Below, in pieces: positions 45,829 through 56,361 of a DNA stretch of 64,000 nt. A program made the translations under genes and the position numbers. Origin of the DNA: Triangularia verruculosa. Taxonomy: Eukaryota > Ascomycota > Sordariomycetes > Sordariales > Podosporaceae. The stretch's first letter is position 1, and each line of letters opens with the position of its first letter. Location: contig MU863944.1 in the NCBI GenBank assembly GCA_033296885.1, positions 1 to 64,000 on the forward strand, in the 5' to 3' direction. The notes below the pieces were generated by a model that did not search any database, was not told the DNA's origin, and saw only the letters and a list, made by a program, of their open reading frames with translations.

Positions 45829-48800
45829 CTAAACACTGTCGGAATCACCGTGGTACTCCAAGTCGGACTGATCCTCCAGAATTGCTGATGAGCTCTCTAC
45901 GACCACATCAGGCTCTGCTCTTTTCGCGAGCTTTTCGCTGAGCTCCGCATCTGTATTAGATTCCATGAATTGGTGCATCGGGTCATGAAACTTCAAGACC
46001 TTATCATAGCACTTGAAACACAGATCGTACTCGCTGCATTGCAGACATTTGCGTCTGATACCGTAAAGCTGCAAGACAGAGGTTAGGAACGGACCGGACC
46101 AGTTGAGAAAATATAGGTAGGTAACAAAGTCAAAGAAGCAAGAATTTGAAGCGCTAATGATGGAACTTCGACATACCCGTAGACCACAGCTATCGCAAAA
46201 AGCGCGTCGCCGCACCCCTGGGTCCTGGACACGGCTTTTTGCATCTGTTTCGCCTGTCTCTGCCCCATCAGACTCCAGTTCTAGCTCAAACTCTGGGTTG
46301 TTATGGAAAACGGCCACATCCAGCGGTGTCCACCCTTCCTTGGTGGTACGAGCATTGACGTCGGCTTTGTGGCTGACGAGAACGCGAACCAATACGGAGT
46401 CCCACTGTCGGCAGGCCCAATGAAGAGGTGTCCAGCCGTCTCCATCGGGCTTGTTCACGTCGGTAGCCTGGCTGCTGGAGCTGAGAAGATAGTTGATCGC
46501 GTCTAAACTTTGACCACCACAGGCAAAGTGAAGTGGCAGCCTGCCGAGTTTGTCCGGGGTCCAAAGTAAATCCGAACCGCCACGCTGGATCAGGATTTTG
46601 AGGGTGTCAGTGAACGCACCCCGTTTGTTCCACGCCGAACAGGCCATGTGCACCGCGCTCCGGCCTTGGTCGTCAACATCCCCGGCCTCGAAGTCTGTTT
46701 TCTCCAACACGTAGGTGACAAGATCAGGTACCCCCTTGGCGGCCGCTGCGTTGAGCATCGTTCCGAATGCACCACCCATGATCCTGGGTTTGCCACCTTT
46801 ATTGATCAGGAAATCTATCATTCTCTTCTGCTTCTCGAGCCGAAACCGCATCAACTTTTCATACTTGGCATTGTAGAAGAGCTCATCGTATTCCCAAGAA
46901 ACAGCTGCGATAAGAGGGGTGTGGTACCAGCCTGCCTGGCTGTTGACCATGTTGTGTTTCACCCCACCTGCGTGGTCGAGAAGGACACGGGCCATTTTGA
47001 CATTGCCATAGAAAGCACATTCGTGGATGGCACTGGCAAACTTGTTCTGGCTGACTGCTGTATTTGCGTCCATGTCGTATCCCAGCAGTATGGACACAGT
47101 TTCCGTATCGTCTTTCCGCATCGCGGCTCGAAAGCAGTCAGTCAATGCGTCGGTACTGCGGAGCTCCGGTTGATGCTTGAGAATTACTTCCAGAGCTTTC
47201 TTGGTGCCAGACAAGACTCTGCCCAGCTGAAAGCCAACGCCGTTAAGCGGGTACCTCTCGCCTCTCTCGAGTAAGAGGCTGACCACGTTTAAATGCCCCT
47301 TGTTGGTGGCATCTATAAGTGCCGAATCGCCCCAGCTGTCTAGCAGAGTGGGATCTGCACCGCGTAAAAGAAGGACCCGGACTGCATCTTCATGACCGCT
47401 GAAGGCGCTTTCGTGGAGTGGCGTTCTTCTCCACCGGTTGTCGGCCGTGTTCTTGTCGGCCCCTGCGTCCAAGAGGAGGGATATCAGGCCATCGTTTCCA
47501 TGTCGGGCAGCCTTTGCCAACAGGCGGTTGAGTTTCTTATTGTCAGGCTTCGGGGTTGCGGCAAGGAGCAGCTGGCCGATCCGCTGCGCGTTAGACCGGT
47601 CCTCGGCTTCATCAAGCAGCCAATCAAACGGGGAGATAACAGAGTCATCGTTCTCCCACACCGTGGCACCTTTTTCTTTCAACACTTCGACTGCATCAAA
47701 CGACCCCTCCATGCAAGCGATATCAAGAGCTGTTAGCTCGCGCTTGTCCCGCTTGTTTGGATCCAGACCACGGTATTCGAGCAAGTGTTTCAAAATTGAC
47801 ATGTTCCCGATCCTGGTGGCGATGTGAATGAGATCCCTTCCGATGACCGTCTCGCGAGGGGTGAGGTGTAGCAACTCGATCACGACAGCCTCGTGACCAG
47901 ATTGGATGGCTACCTCGATGGCGATCACATTGGCCTGATTCTCTGCTTCCAGCGCCGCTTGCACCTGGCTACCTCCAGATGTGGCGAGGGTCAACAAATG
48001 AAGCATCTCCAGATGACCGTATCTCGCTGCCACGTGCACTGGCGTGTCTTTAACGTGGTCTCTTGTAGAGACTGAGAATCCGTCCTCGAGCAGCGTCTTT
48101 GCGATGTTGACAAAGTTGTGCTGAGCAGCGCAGTGCAGGGCCGTCGTTTCTGACGTTATTGTTTCCGACGCCTCGGAAAGCGGCAGTGTCGTCCGGTATG
48201 CTTTCACCAAACATTGTACAGCACCAAACTGGCCGGCCTCGGTAGCTGCCAGCAGCAGAGCCAAATATTCATGCGCACTCGGTTGGAGGGGGTAGCTCAG
48301 AAGCAGATTCTGGACCGAGTCCGAGGAATTTTCTGCCACAGCTCGGGGAAATAACTTCTCCTTGAGTGTCTTCTTCTGTTCGTCGGACAGACCCAGCCTC
48401 TCTTCTGTTTGGATCGCTTCCAGGACCCAAACGCACCCTCCCACATGATACGTAGAGATTGAAAGATCGGACAACAACGCGGCATTAGCCTTGACGTGGC
48501 GCAGACAGGCGTGAACGGTGGTAGCGTTCCCCTGTCGGACTGCGGCCACCAAGAGCTCTTTGGCGTGCTGTTGGACGCAGCCCTCTTGTGCAAGGAGCAG
48601 ATCCCAAGTTGTCTCGGGCATGTGTGCAAAGGCTCGAACGACGGAGCTTGCCTCAAGGGTGCATCCCGTATCTTTCATCCAGGCGACAGCTGAGTGTCTG
48701 TTCTCTCTGTTTTTCTCATGGTCCCAAAGACTCAGTGTTATAGCACTGACCACGTCGCCATGTAACGAGGGAAGCAGGCGCGCAGCCATGTTTACAACGC

Positions 48801-50598
48801 CAACTGCAGCCCCGAGTGGGACCCCGAACCTCTCTGACACAGACGATATGTTGAGCTCAGACTCAATAGTTGCAGCCATCTGATCCGTCAACTTCCCTAT
48901 CGAAGGGTCAAATGCGCGCTGAAGATTCAGCCAAGTTGGTATGATGTTGGGTCTCTGACCGAGAAGACGAAGCACATCTTTCTCGGGAGCCCCGTTGCGA
49001 GAAGCGTTGGAGAAGTGTTGGTACCAGAAGGTCGCCGAGTAGTTGAGAAACGCGTACTCCTGGGCGAAGTTCTTTCCTTTGGGAGACGTGGTTCCTTCGA
49101 GCTCCTGCCACATCACGATGTATTCCAGACAGATGAAACCAAGACGCATCTCAGCACGTGGGCCCATGTCGAGCCATGCCGAAAGGCCATGCGATGAGTT
49201 GCTGGCTGGCGCAGGGAAGGCTGGAAAATGAGACTGCAAGTACCACACTAGATCATTCTCAATATATACGAGACCTGGGAGATTTCGATTCAGATCCTGT
49301 CCGATGTCGAGAAGTTTGCTGTCGCGCCGGGTCGCCTTGGTAGAGCCCAGTTCCCTAGTAGAGAGTGCGTCGGCGAACTCGGCCACTGTCAGTGGTCGGC
49401 GGCTGTATCGCAGAATGGCGATGACATCGGCCGTGGATGGCTTTTCCGGCTCGGGAACCTTCTCTGGGGACGAGTCGAGGCTGGTCACCAGCGATGTTTC
49501 CGGTATCCTCGCCCACTTCCCCCTTGATATCCATGGTCGGTACTGTAGCGCGTGGAGGGCAGAAAAGAGCAAGAGCGGCGAGCAAAGATGCTGCCGCAAA
49601 CATGATGACACTAGATCCTCCCTGTGATGTTCTAGGGAGGGCCGGGCGTGCACCAACGTCTCTGACCACGCTTCAACATCTGCATGCAAACCCTCATTGA
49701 CTCGGCCATCCATCATGTTGACGGTCAGGGAATGGAGTGTCTCGAAACCGTTGAAGTCCAGAGCCTCAGGGCCAAGGAGAAGCAGCACTCGGATGCTCCG
49801 CTCTGTGTTTTGAGTCCACTCCAGCAAGCGGGCGATGAAAGGGAGGGCAGCCTCGAGGGCGGGAGAATCAAGCGGAAAGCCCAACACAATCACCCGGGAC
49901 TTGTTTTCTCCGCTTCCCATCAAGCGTTGAAGCAGGGCCCAAAGCATCTCTACCCTCCAGCCACGGTGAAGGCCCGAGAACGCCGACCTCAACTCGTTGA
50001 TAAGTTCCGGAGAGTCTAAGTCAATCTTGGGTTCTGCGAGTAGCTGGAAGCAGAGTGTCACGAGCATGTATTCTGCACAGTTGATATTTCGCACTCCAAA
50101 CTCGGGGCCTGCGAGTGCTGCCGCTACTAGAGCAGAGGACTGCGATTCGGCGACCGCAGCAACAACAGACGTGAAGAAGAAGGGATTGTCGAGTCCCCTA
50201 GGAATCTGTAGCCGGAAATGGCGCCTCTCGGTTGAGAAGAGCCATTGCTGCAAGATATCAGCGCTTAGAACCGACTTTGCTAGGCATTTGAAGAGGCTCG
50301 GAGCCGCGCTAGGTTGATTTGCGTCGCCGGCACCTGGTCCCGGAGATGGTCCTGGAGATGGTATTCGCAATGGGAGTCCAACGTCTTCGAGTTTGCGCCG
50401 CAGGAAGGACCGCAGTATCTTGTGGGCAGGCCCAGTTTCAGGCTGTGCGGAGTGATCCAGCGGGAGCCCCAAAACGCTGGGTGGGGATGCGCTTTCGATG
50501 TGTGGCTCCGCCAAAGACGAGTCCGACATAGTCTCATCATCGTCCACCATGCTCCAGCCCCCCTCGGTATAAGCGATGTCGTCGGAATCACTCTCCAT
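45829..50598 (-). CDS. Pseudo-NACHT ankyrin-repeat protein with C-terminal ZZ zinc finger (NLR-like)
   Basis: ATG 50596-50598. An acidic N-terminal tail (about 1-110) precedes LQQWLFSTERRHFRLQIPRG at about 125-145. That stands where NACHT/NLR proteins have the P-loop, but there is no GxGKS/T. A Walker-B-like strand, SRVIVLGFPLDSPALE, is also degenerate. A winged-helix-like DVIAILRYSRRPLTVAEFAD (about 390) is typical of fungal NLRs. About 800-1440 is ankyrin repeats (TALHCAAQHN, TPVHVAARYGHLEML, TPLHESAFSGHEDAV, WTPLHWACRQWDSVLV). The C-terminus is a ZZ finger: FCDSCGL, then YGIRRKCLQCSEYDLCFKCY and HDPMHQF. A 108-bp in-frame intron (46069-46176, GTATGT...TTGCAG) splits the finger, so the spliced product is 1553 residues. 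Probably a cytosolic scaffold or sensor without ATPase switch. It is divergent to the S8 protease gene. Confidence 0.88.
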   Translation of the reverse strand: MESDSDDIAYTEGGWSMVDDDETMSDSSLAEPHIESASPPSVLGLPLDHSAQPETGPAHKILRSFLRRKLEDVGLPLRIPSPGPSPGPGAGDANQPSAAPSLFKCLAKSVLSADILQQWLFSTERRHFRLQIPRGLDNPFFFTSVVAAVAESQSSALVAAALAGPEFGVRNINCAEYMLVTLCFQLLAEPKIDLDSPELINELRSAFSGLHRGWRVEMLWALLQRLMGSGENKSRVIVLGFPLDSPALEAALPFIARLLEWTQNTERSIRVLLLLGPEALDFNGFETLHSLTVNMMDGRVNEGLHADVEAWSETLVHARPSLEHHREDLVSSCLRQHLCSPLLLFSALHALQYRPWISRGKWARIPETSLVTSLDSSPEKVPEPEKPSTADVIAILRYSRRPLTVAEFADALSTRELGSTKATRRDSKLLDIGQDLNRNLPGLVYIENDLVWYLQSHFPAFPAPASNSSHGLSAWLDMGPRAEMRLGFICLEYIVMWQELEGTTSPKGKNFAQEYAFLNYSATFWYQHFSNASRNGAPEKDVLRLLGQRPNIIPTWLNLQRAFDPSIGKLTDQMAATIESELNISSVSERFGVPLGAAVGVVNMAARLLPSLHGDVVSAITLSLWDHEKNRENRHSAVAWMKDTGCTLEASSVVRAFAHMPETTWDLLLAQEGCVQQHAKELLVAAVRQGNATTVHACLRHVKANAALLSDLSISTYHVGGCVWVLEAIQTEERLGLSDEQKKTLKEKLFPRAVAENSSDSVQNLLLSYPLQPSAHEYLALLLAATEAGQFGAVQCLVKAYRTTLPLSEASETITSETTALHCAAQHNFVNIAKTLLEDGFSVSTRDHVKDTPVHVAARYGHLEMLHLLTLATSGGSQVQAALEAENQANVIAIEVAIQSGHEAVVIELLHLTPRETVIGRDLIHIATRIGNMSILKHLLEYRGLDPNKRDKRELTALDIACMEGSFDAVEVLKEKGATVWENDDSVISPFDWLLDEAEDRSNAQRIGQLLLAATPKPDNKKLNRLLAKAARHGNDGLISLLLDAGADKNTADNRWRRTPLHESAFSGHEDAVRVLLLRGADPTLLDSWGDSALIDATNKGHLNVVSLLLERGERYPLNGVGFQLGRVLSGTKKALEVILKHQPELRSTDALTDCFRAAMRKDDTETVSILLGYDMDANTAVSQNKFASAIHECAFYGNVKMARVLLDHAGGVKHNMVNSQAGWYHTPLIAAVSWEYDELFYNAKYEKLMRFRLEKQKRMIDFLINKGGKPRIMGGAFGTMLNAAAAKGVPDLVTYVLEKTDFEAGDVDDQGRSAVHMACSAWNKRGAFTDTLKILIQRGGSDLLWTPDKLGRLPLHFACGGQSLDAINYLLSSSSQATDVNKPDGDGWTPLHWACRQWDSVLVRVLVSHKADVNARTTKEGWTPLDVAVFHNNPEFELELESDGAETGETDAKSRVQDPGVRRRAFCDSCGLRVCRSSIISASNSCFFDFVTYLYFLNWSGPFLTSVLQLYGIRRKCLQCSEYDLCFKCYDKVLKFHDPMHQFMESNTDAELSEKLAKRAEPDVVVESSSAILEDQSDLEYHGDSDSV

Positions 50599-51230
50599 TG
50601 CCGCTGTCGTGGTTGCTGTGCTGGTGCTACGAGTTTGGAGCGATGCTTGCGCTGAATGATTATTCTCTCACGACTGAGGCACTGAGCCCAGATTTGCGTG
50701 CCACCACCTTCGGTGTGCTGGGTGGGGTACCTACTACCGCCGCCTTCCATCGCCCGCGAACCACTTCTCGGAAAGCAGGGTCACAAGAGGGGGCGGGGCC
50801 GGCAGCAGCAGCAAAGGCTTTTTTGCGCAACTGCTGCAAGATGCTAATGTGTATTGGCCCTTGGGCGTTGTAATTGGAGGCTGCTGACACGCGGTGTAAC
50901 CACACTCTCCCCAAAGAAAGCGCCGCCAGCATGAATGACTGGCCCATGGCCAATGCCAATGTGCAAATTTTCAATATTCACGCACTGCTCAGCATTCCGC
51001 TGACATCCTTGTAGAGTCTGCCTCTCCCCTCCTGAGACAAGCCTGGGCCGCGGCCCGTTTACGACCCAAGATATGTCTCTTCGGCACCACAATTCCCCGC
51101 AGGCCTTCTGTGGCGCCAACTCGGGAGATTGTTGCTGTTTTACGATCCCAAGAGTGTTTGTCCCTGTGAGCTCAACCTTATCGGTGGACCAACTCGACTC
51201 CTGAGACCGCTCACTAGCCCTTCTCTCCGC
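50599..51230. promoter_or_regulatory. 632-bp shared divergent promoter region
   Basis: Lies head-to-head between the ankyrin-ZZ start (50598, minus) and the S8-protease start (51231, plus). No gene fits in it. I could not pick out TATA boxes or specific operator-like repeats with confidence. The arrangement suggests coordinated expression. Confidence 0.55.
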
Positions 51231-54200
51231 ATGGCACCGACCAAGACCGAGCGGGCAGACAGAAATATGGACGAACAGATGCGGAACGACAGCGAAATAA
51301 GCTCTTGGAAATTGGTCCCGCTTGAAGGGCCACCAGCGGAGAGCCGTGACGATGGCGAGGAGGAGGACACAGGCACGGCGAGCCGCCCGGCTAAGATACT
51401 AAACCCCATGTTTAAATACCTGTCCAAGAACCCTGTCGACTCGCAGCAATCCTTCAATGATTTCACCAATGAGCACTACCAAGACGTGCGGGCCTACATC
51501 GAAGGGGAAATGAAGGGCAGTGTTACCGGCGGAACGCTCCTCCACGAAGTCCTGAAGAGGCACCTCGAAAAGACTACATGGAAGGTTGTGGTCAAACTTA
51601 TCCTCGACGTGGATACTCTGGTCACTCAAACCTTCAAAGCGGCACCGCACAGCATAGGTGCCAACACACCGAAATTCGCGGAACAATCCATCCTCCGACG
51701 AACGGACCAAGTTGGGGACACCTGCCTTCACAAGGCCATCCAGTCAGGGGATGAAGAGGAGGGGTCCCAGTTCATTCGTTTCCTCTGCACCGCTGCGCAA
51801 CCCGAAGACCTCCGTATGGCGATCGGGACGGTGAACAGCCGGGACCAGAGTTGCATTCACCTAGCCATCGCCTCCCTTCGGGCCAACGGGGAATCCAAGC
51901 TCGACCAGTTTGTTCGGCCGCACAATCTCAGTATCTTGGAGCAGCTCGTGGCCCATGCCGACCAGGCCGTGCTCAGCAAGCCGCACAAGTTCAAAACAGG
52001 CGACAACGCCGATGGAATAGACAACCTCCCCTTGCATGATTTGGTGCATATCTCGCTCTCCAAGGGCTTCAGTCGGACCTGCGTACGGCCTGAAGCGGCT
52101 TGTGTGCCATGCCAAACGATCAAAAGCACATTCGCCAAATACCGCGACACGTACCTCAGGATCATAGATATCGTAATTAAGGCATATCCTGAGGCGCTCC
52201 GGAAGTTGAACAAGTTGAACTTGTCGCCCTTCCTCTTCCATTGCAACACCAGAAGCGAGGATTCTAACACCAAAGGATGGAGGGCCCCGGACTACTCCGG
52301 CATCACTCACTCTGCGAAGCCTGTCCCGGTAAATGGTCAAGGAAAAGAGCCGGCCCTACAAGTAGGGCAAACATCTTCAACCAAGGAAACCGGAGGGAAA
52401 TGCGGCACCACCAAAGACAGTGGCGGCAAGCACACGAAGCCCAAATTTGGGACCTCAGAGTCTCTGGCAAATCAGGTCTTCCGGAAGCTCCTAGCTCCGA
52501 GTGTGTCCCAGGAAACGTTCCCCGATACCTGCGACGCCCTATTTGGCAAGAGTAGGACCCATCCAATCCAGTCCGTCGTTCATGAGCGGCATGACTAACC
52601 AAATTGTGCGCAATTGAACAGGGTTTCCAAGCTCGGAGCTGATCTTCAAAGCCGCCCCTCTCACACCTAAGACGATGACGTTGCACCAGAAGCTCCCTCT
52701 TGAACCCATGTTGGCTTGTGTCGAGTTGGGCTTGGATGACCGCACTAACACGGCCGCTACGATGGATGGTGCCGGGCGCGCACAGCGGACGCTCATTCAG
52801 CAGGACAGAAAGGCTCGCGAAGACCGAGTGAAAAAGCTTTTCCACTGGCTTCGAAAGCGCGAGGTCAAGCGAATCGTCCGGCTAGTTGTGTACGACAACC
52901 CTGAGATGCCTTGCCGGGATCACGTCATCAGGGATTGTTTAAAGGGCTTCGACATTCGTTATTTGGACTGGGACAAGGAAGACATGTCCATCGACGTTAT
53001 CAAGGACGCCGCACCGAATGTCAGGGAACTGTGGCTTTCCTGGAGCGGACGGAATTCCGCATTGCTTGGGTGGTGTAACGAGAGAGATGGCTTGCGAATG
53101 TTGAAAGGCTCGGTGCGTATTAGCCCCTGAAACCATATGGGTGTGACTCAGTGCTGACAGTACCTGCTGCTGTATTAGCTTCGGAAGCTCTACGTCTCCG
53201 TTAGTGGAGAGTGGGAGAATGCAGAGACGAATCAGACGAACCGCGACAACTTCACCGCCAGCTTGAAAGAGCGTACGAATATGCCCCAACTGGTGGTGCA
53301 CGATGGGGACCGTGTGGCTTCCGGCGTCGAAGATAACAGTCTTGGGCATGAAGCACCAGGAGCAAAAAAGTGAGTGAGCAAAAAGCACAACCCCACTATA
53401 GCTTACGTCTGTTACACGGGTTATCTAACTCACTTATCCGTTCCTACCGATGTAGTGGAAGCATCTGGCTCGAAGCGGTACAAATGTTCAGCCGAGCCCT
53501 CTCCACTCGACTGGGCCCAGAGAAAATCCAAGATATGAACGGGGCAGTCAGAGTGGCCATAATTGATGACGGGGTGGACTTGGAACATTTGGCAACAACT
53601 GACTACATTACAGGGGGATGGTATCCGGACCGCAGAGCCCCCGATCGTGGAGACATGAATGTCTGGTATCTCTCTGAGACGCACCACGGCACTCAGATGG
53701 CCAAACTGATCCAAATGGTCTGGCCGTATCTCAACCTTTACGTGGCGAAGCTTGATACGAGCAGACGAGTATATAACTCCGTTGCTGAATCTGCAGCTGT
53801 GGTGAGTGATGGCAGTTTTTTTGTATCTCGTTGGCACATGAAGCCGTGGCCGCACGGCCGCCACATGCTCGATTTTCCAACACTGCATAGCCACTAACTT
53901 CAATCCAAACGCCGATGCTCGGGAGATTGAGAGGCTAACGTGTCGCCAGGCCATCCGAAAAGCCATTGATAACAACGCAAACGTCATATCCATGAGCTGG
54001 ACGATATATCATCACGAGACCGCTGAAACTAACGACAAGGGGCTGAGTGACATGAAGGCGGCCATGGAGGAGGCCGCGAAGCGCGATATTCTCATGTTCT
54101 GCGCCGCTCAAGACAGTGGTTACTCCAGCTACCGGAAGCCGTATCCCGCCACGGAGTGCGACCCGCGAGCGGTAAAGCGGGTTGGTTCGGCAGGCATCTA

Positions 54201-54717
54201 TGGCGAACGGTGTGAATACGTCCATCCAACTGAAGTGGACTACTTGCTTCCTGGAGAAATCGCTCTCTCGTCTGACAGCAAAATCAGCGGCAGCTCCGCG
54301 GCAACTGCTCTGGCATCCGGTCTCGCGGGTTTGATACTGTGGTGCTTTACGCTGCAGGAAAGAGAGATGGAGGTCGCAAACGGCGCGAAAAGACCTTCCA
54401 AGGCCAACAACGCCCCCCACAGCGACCGCGAACCCGATGCCTCGCTGCAGAGAGCTAACTCCAAGCTTACTTCACGGAAAGCAACCGGCGACACTAACGG
54501 CCCGTCAAAGGGCAGCGATGCCAACTTCCAGAAGCACAAGGTCATGTACGGGCTATTCGACAGCCTCTGCGGCAAGACCAACAACAACAAGGCCTCCAAT
54601 CCCTTTGTCAACGCCACCCCGTTGCTTCATCAGGCAGCCAAGGACCAAGACCCTGTAAGTAGACTCATGAAACTCTGCAAGGAAAGAGTACGGGATGTGG
54701 TCCGAGATACGCCTTGA
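51231..54717 (+). CDS. Intracellular subtilisin-like serine protease (peptidase S8) with large N-terminal domain
   Basis: ATG 51231. Exons 51231-52551, 52622-53112, 53179-53369, 53456-53805, 53891-54717 keep phase throughout and give about 1059 residues; the fourth donor (GTGATG, versus GTGAGT at 53802) is the least certain. The N-terminal helical domain (FKYLSKNPVDSQQSFNDFTN; VGDTCLHKAIQSGDE) has ankyrin-like pieces. A middle domain (FHWLRKREVKRIVRLVVYD; GFDIRYLDWDKEDMSIDVI) is the one that precedes S8 in many fungal proteins. Catalytic residues: Asp in VAIIDDGVD (53565), His in HHGTQMA (53685), Ser in SGSSAATALASG (54295). The oxyanion Asn motif AAGN is replaced by AAQD. There is no signal peptide, so it acts inside the cell. 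In fungi such proteases occur in NLR-type proteins and next to gasdermin-like genes (HET-Q2 of Podospora). Confidence 0.88.
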
Positions 54718-55306
54718 ATGCCGCGATACGGCACGCTTTTGTGGATTCAGAGGGAAGGGGAGGGAGGGTCTGGTCTGAACGGAGCAACTGGCTCATCTAT
54801 CGTACTGCATGACTGAGAAAAGATACAATTTACTTCCAAAAACATCGAACACACTAAAATGCCGCATGTGTCAAAGAAGGTAACGTCAACTCATGCATCA
54901 AGCCTAGTTCGGAAACGATGCCACACCTCCCGTTCACGATTCGGCCATTGGGGCCAGACGCCTTGTTTCGCACCACGTCGAGCCCACCCAATCAGCTGAA
55001 TGCCGATCTGCAGTGTAAGACCCTTTCAATCAAGTTTTCCAAGCCCCCACGTCTCACGCCGGCCAATGTGCAAGTTTACCCCAGTCATTATGCGTCAACT
55101 TCCCAACACTTCAGACATCTTGAAGAGAGTGCCCGCGTTGGACGGAAAAGGCTCTGTACTCCAAGTTCTCAACCATCGCATCCAAGATTCGGCACGGAAG
55201 TTGAGGTGCCCGCCTACCTACCTTACCTTACTCAGGTACCCAGGTAGATAACTTTATTCTCCCTCTCAAACATCTCAGAACAGCCACCAGCACATCGTAA
55301 CCAAGA
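54718..55306. other. Intergenic, promoter of the 55307 gene
   Basis: No supported gene. Short overlapping ORFs at 54918-55251 lack domains. A 'CCTACCTACCTTACCTTA'-type microrepeat near 55212-55235 precedes the start codon by about 80 bases. Confidence 0.45.
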
Positions 55307-56257
55307 ATGGCTGACGCCCCCGATCTTGAACTGGTCCCTGAGGATGTAGAATTCGGCATGACCATGGAGGAAATTCTCGACGATAACGATGCAGAGTACG
55401 TCCCCCGCCAGCGAAACCTCGGAAAACCCCAACACCGCAAGTTCACCGGCTTCGACCAACGGCTCCCAGTCGTCATCTACGGCATCCGAAAAGAGACTGT
55501 CCACGGCACATCCTCCACCGGGGTACCTCATTCCCTCATCGTATTCCACTGGACAATCCAGCAGCGCAACACCGAACGGCAGTTCAAGTGGGTCAAGCTC
55601 CGCGCCATGTTCCAAACCAAGCGCCGGCGTGTCAATGGTGCCCTTGACGCTTACTACGACCCGCATGTCGTTAATCTCGAGCCGAATGGGACGTACTCCA
55701 TGCTTCCCGTGCCCGTTACCACGTCCCGCACGCGCTCCGTCGAGGGCGGCATCGAGGTTGGAGTCGAGCATGCCAAGGGCACAGGCAAAGTCACGTATGA
55801 GCTATCGCAAACGGCGGAAGCGAAAGACTGCATCATCATCAACGGCTCGGAGCAAAACGACTACAACAAGCGGACCGCTGACGAGGTGGGCGATCCGGAT
55901 AGGTGCAATGTCGTGGAGTGGAATCTCATTGAGAATCGCGCCACCCGAAGCGGCCTACCGACTTCGTTTCACACGGCTGTCTTGCTTGAGCGTCGCGATG
56001 AGGACGAAGAGCAGTTCCTCTGCACCTTTACTGTCCGTGGGAGCGTGGATGGGTACACTGACGCCGTCACGAGGGTGAAGCGGTGGTTCGGCATGATTCC
56101 AAGGGACGACCCGATTATATTCGATCCCAAGAGTGTTGAGGACGGAGAGATTGAAAACAACTGGAAGAAGAAGCTTGACAAGGTTGACCTCTTTCGTCTA
56201 TGTAAATATGTCATGTTCAAGACCGGTCTAGGGTCGACTGAGGGAGGGGAGAAATAG
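55307..56257 (+). CDS. Beta-rich fungal protein of unknown function next to S8 protease
   Basis: A single intronless frame of 316 codons from ATG 55307 with the good context ACCAAGAATGG. No signal peptide or clear transmembrane helix. An acidic N-terminus is followed by alternating beta-strand-like segments (SLIVFHWTIQQRNTERQFKW; GGIEVGVEHAKGTGKVTYEL; FLCTFTVRGSVDGYT), a conserved-looking ENRATRSGLPTSFHTAVLLE, and the ending DDPIIFDP. I recognise this layout (repeated beta strands, 'EN..t.sGiPt..r.aVLL.R', then 'DDPvIFdP') from uncharacterised fungal proteins, but no function is known to me. The amphipathic beta pattern and its location 590 bp downstream of a protease, same strand, make a protease-substrate or partner role worth testing. 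That is inference only. Confidence 0.7.
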   Translation: MADAPDLELVPEDVEFGMTMEEILDDNDAEYVPRQRNLGKPQHRKFTGFDQRLPVVIYGIRKETVHGTSSTGVPHSLIVFHWTIQQRNTERQFKWVKLRAMFQTKRRRVNGALDAYYDPHVVNLEPNGTYSMLPVPVTTSRTRSVEGGIEVGVEHAKGTGKVTYELSQTAEAKDCIIINGSEQNDYNKRTADEVGDPDRCNVVEWNLIENRATRSGLPTSFHTAVLLERRDEDEEQFLCTFTVRGSVDGYTDAVTRVKRWFGMIPRDDPIIFDPKSVEDGEIENNWKKKLDKVDLFRLCKYVMFKTGLGSTEGGEK

Positions 56258-56361
56258 GCACTGCATGAATCGACATTCCAGTTGCCAATAGGGCTAAGTC
56301 AATGCGGGATAACTTTCTTTTATACTTCCCACTCTCCCACTCTCTGGTACATGTAGACACC

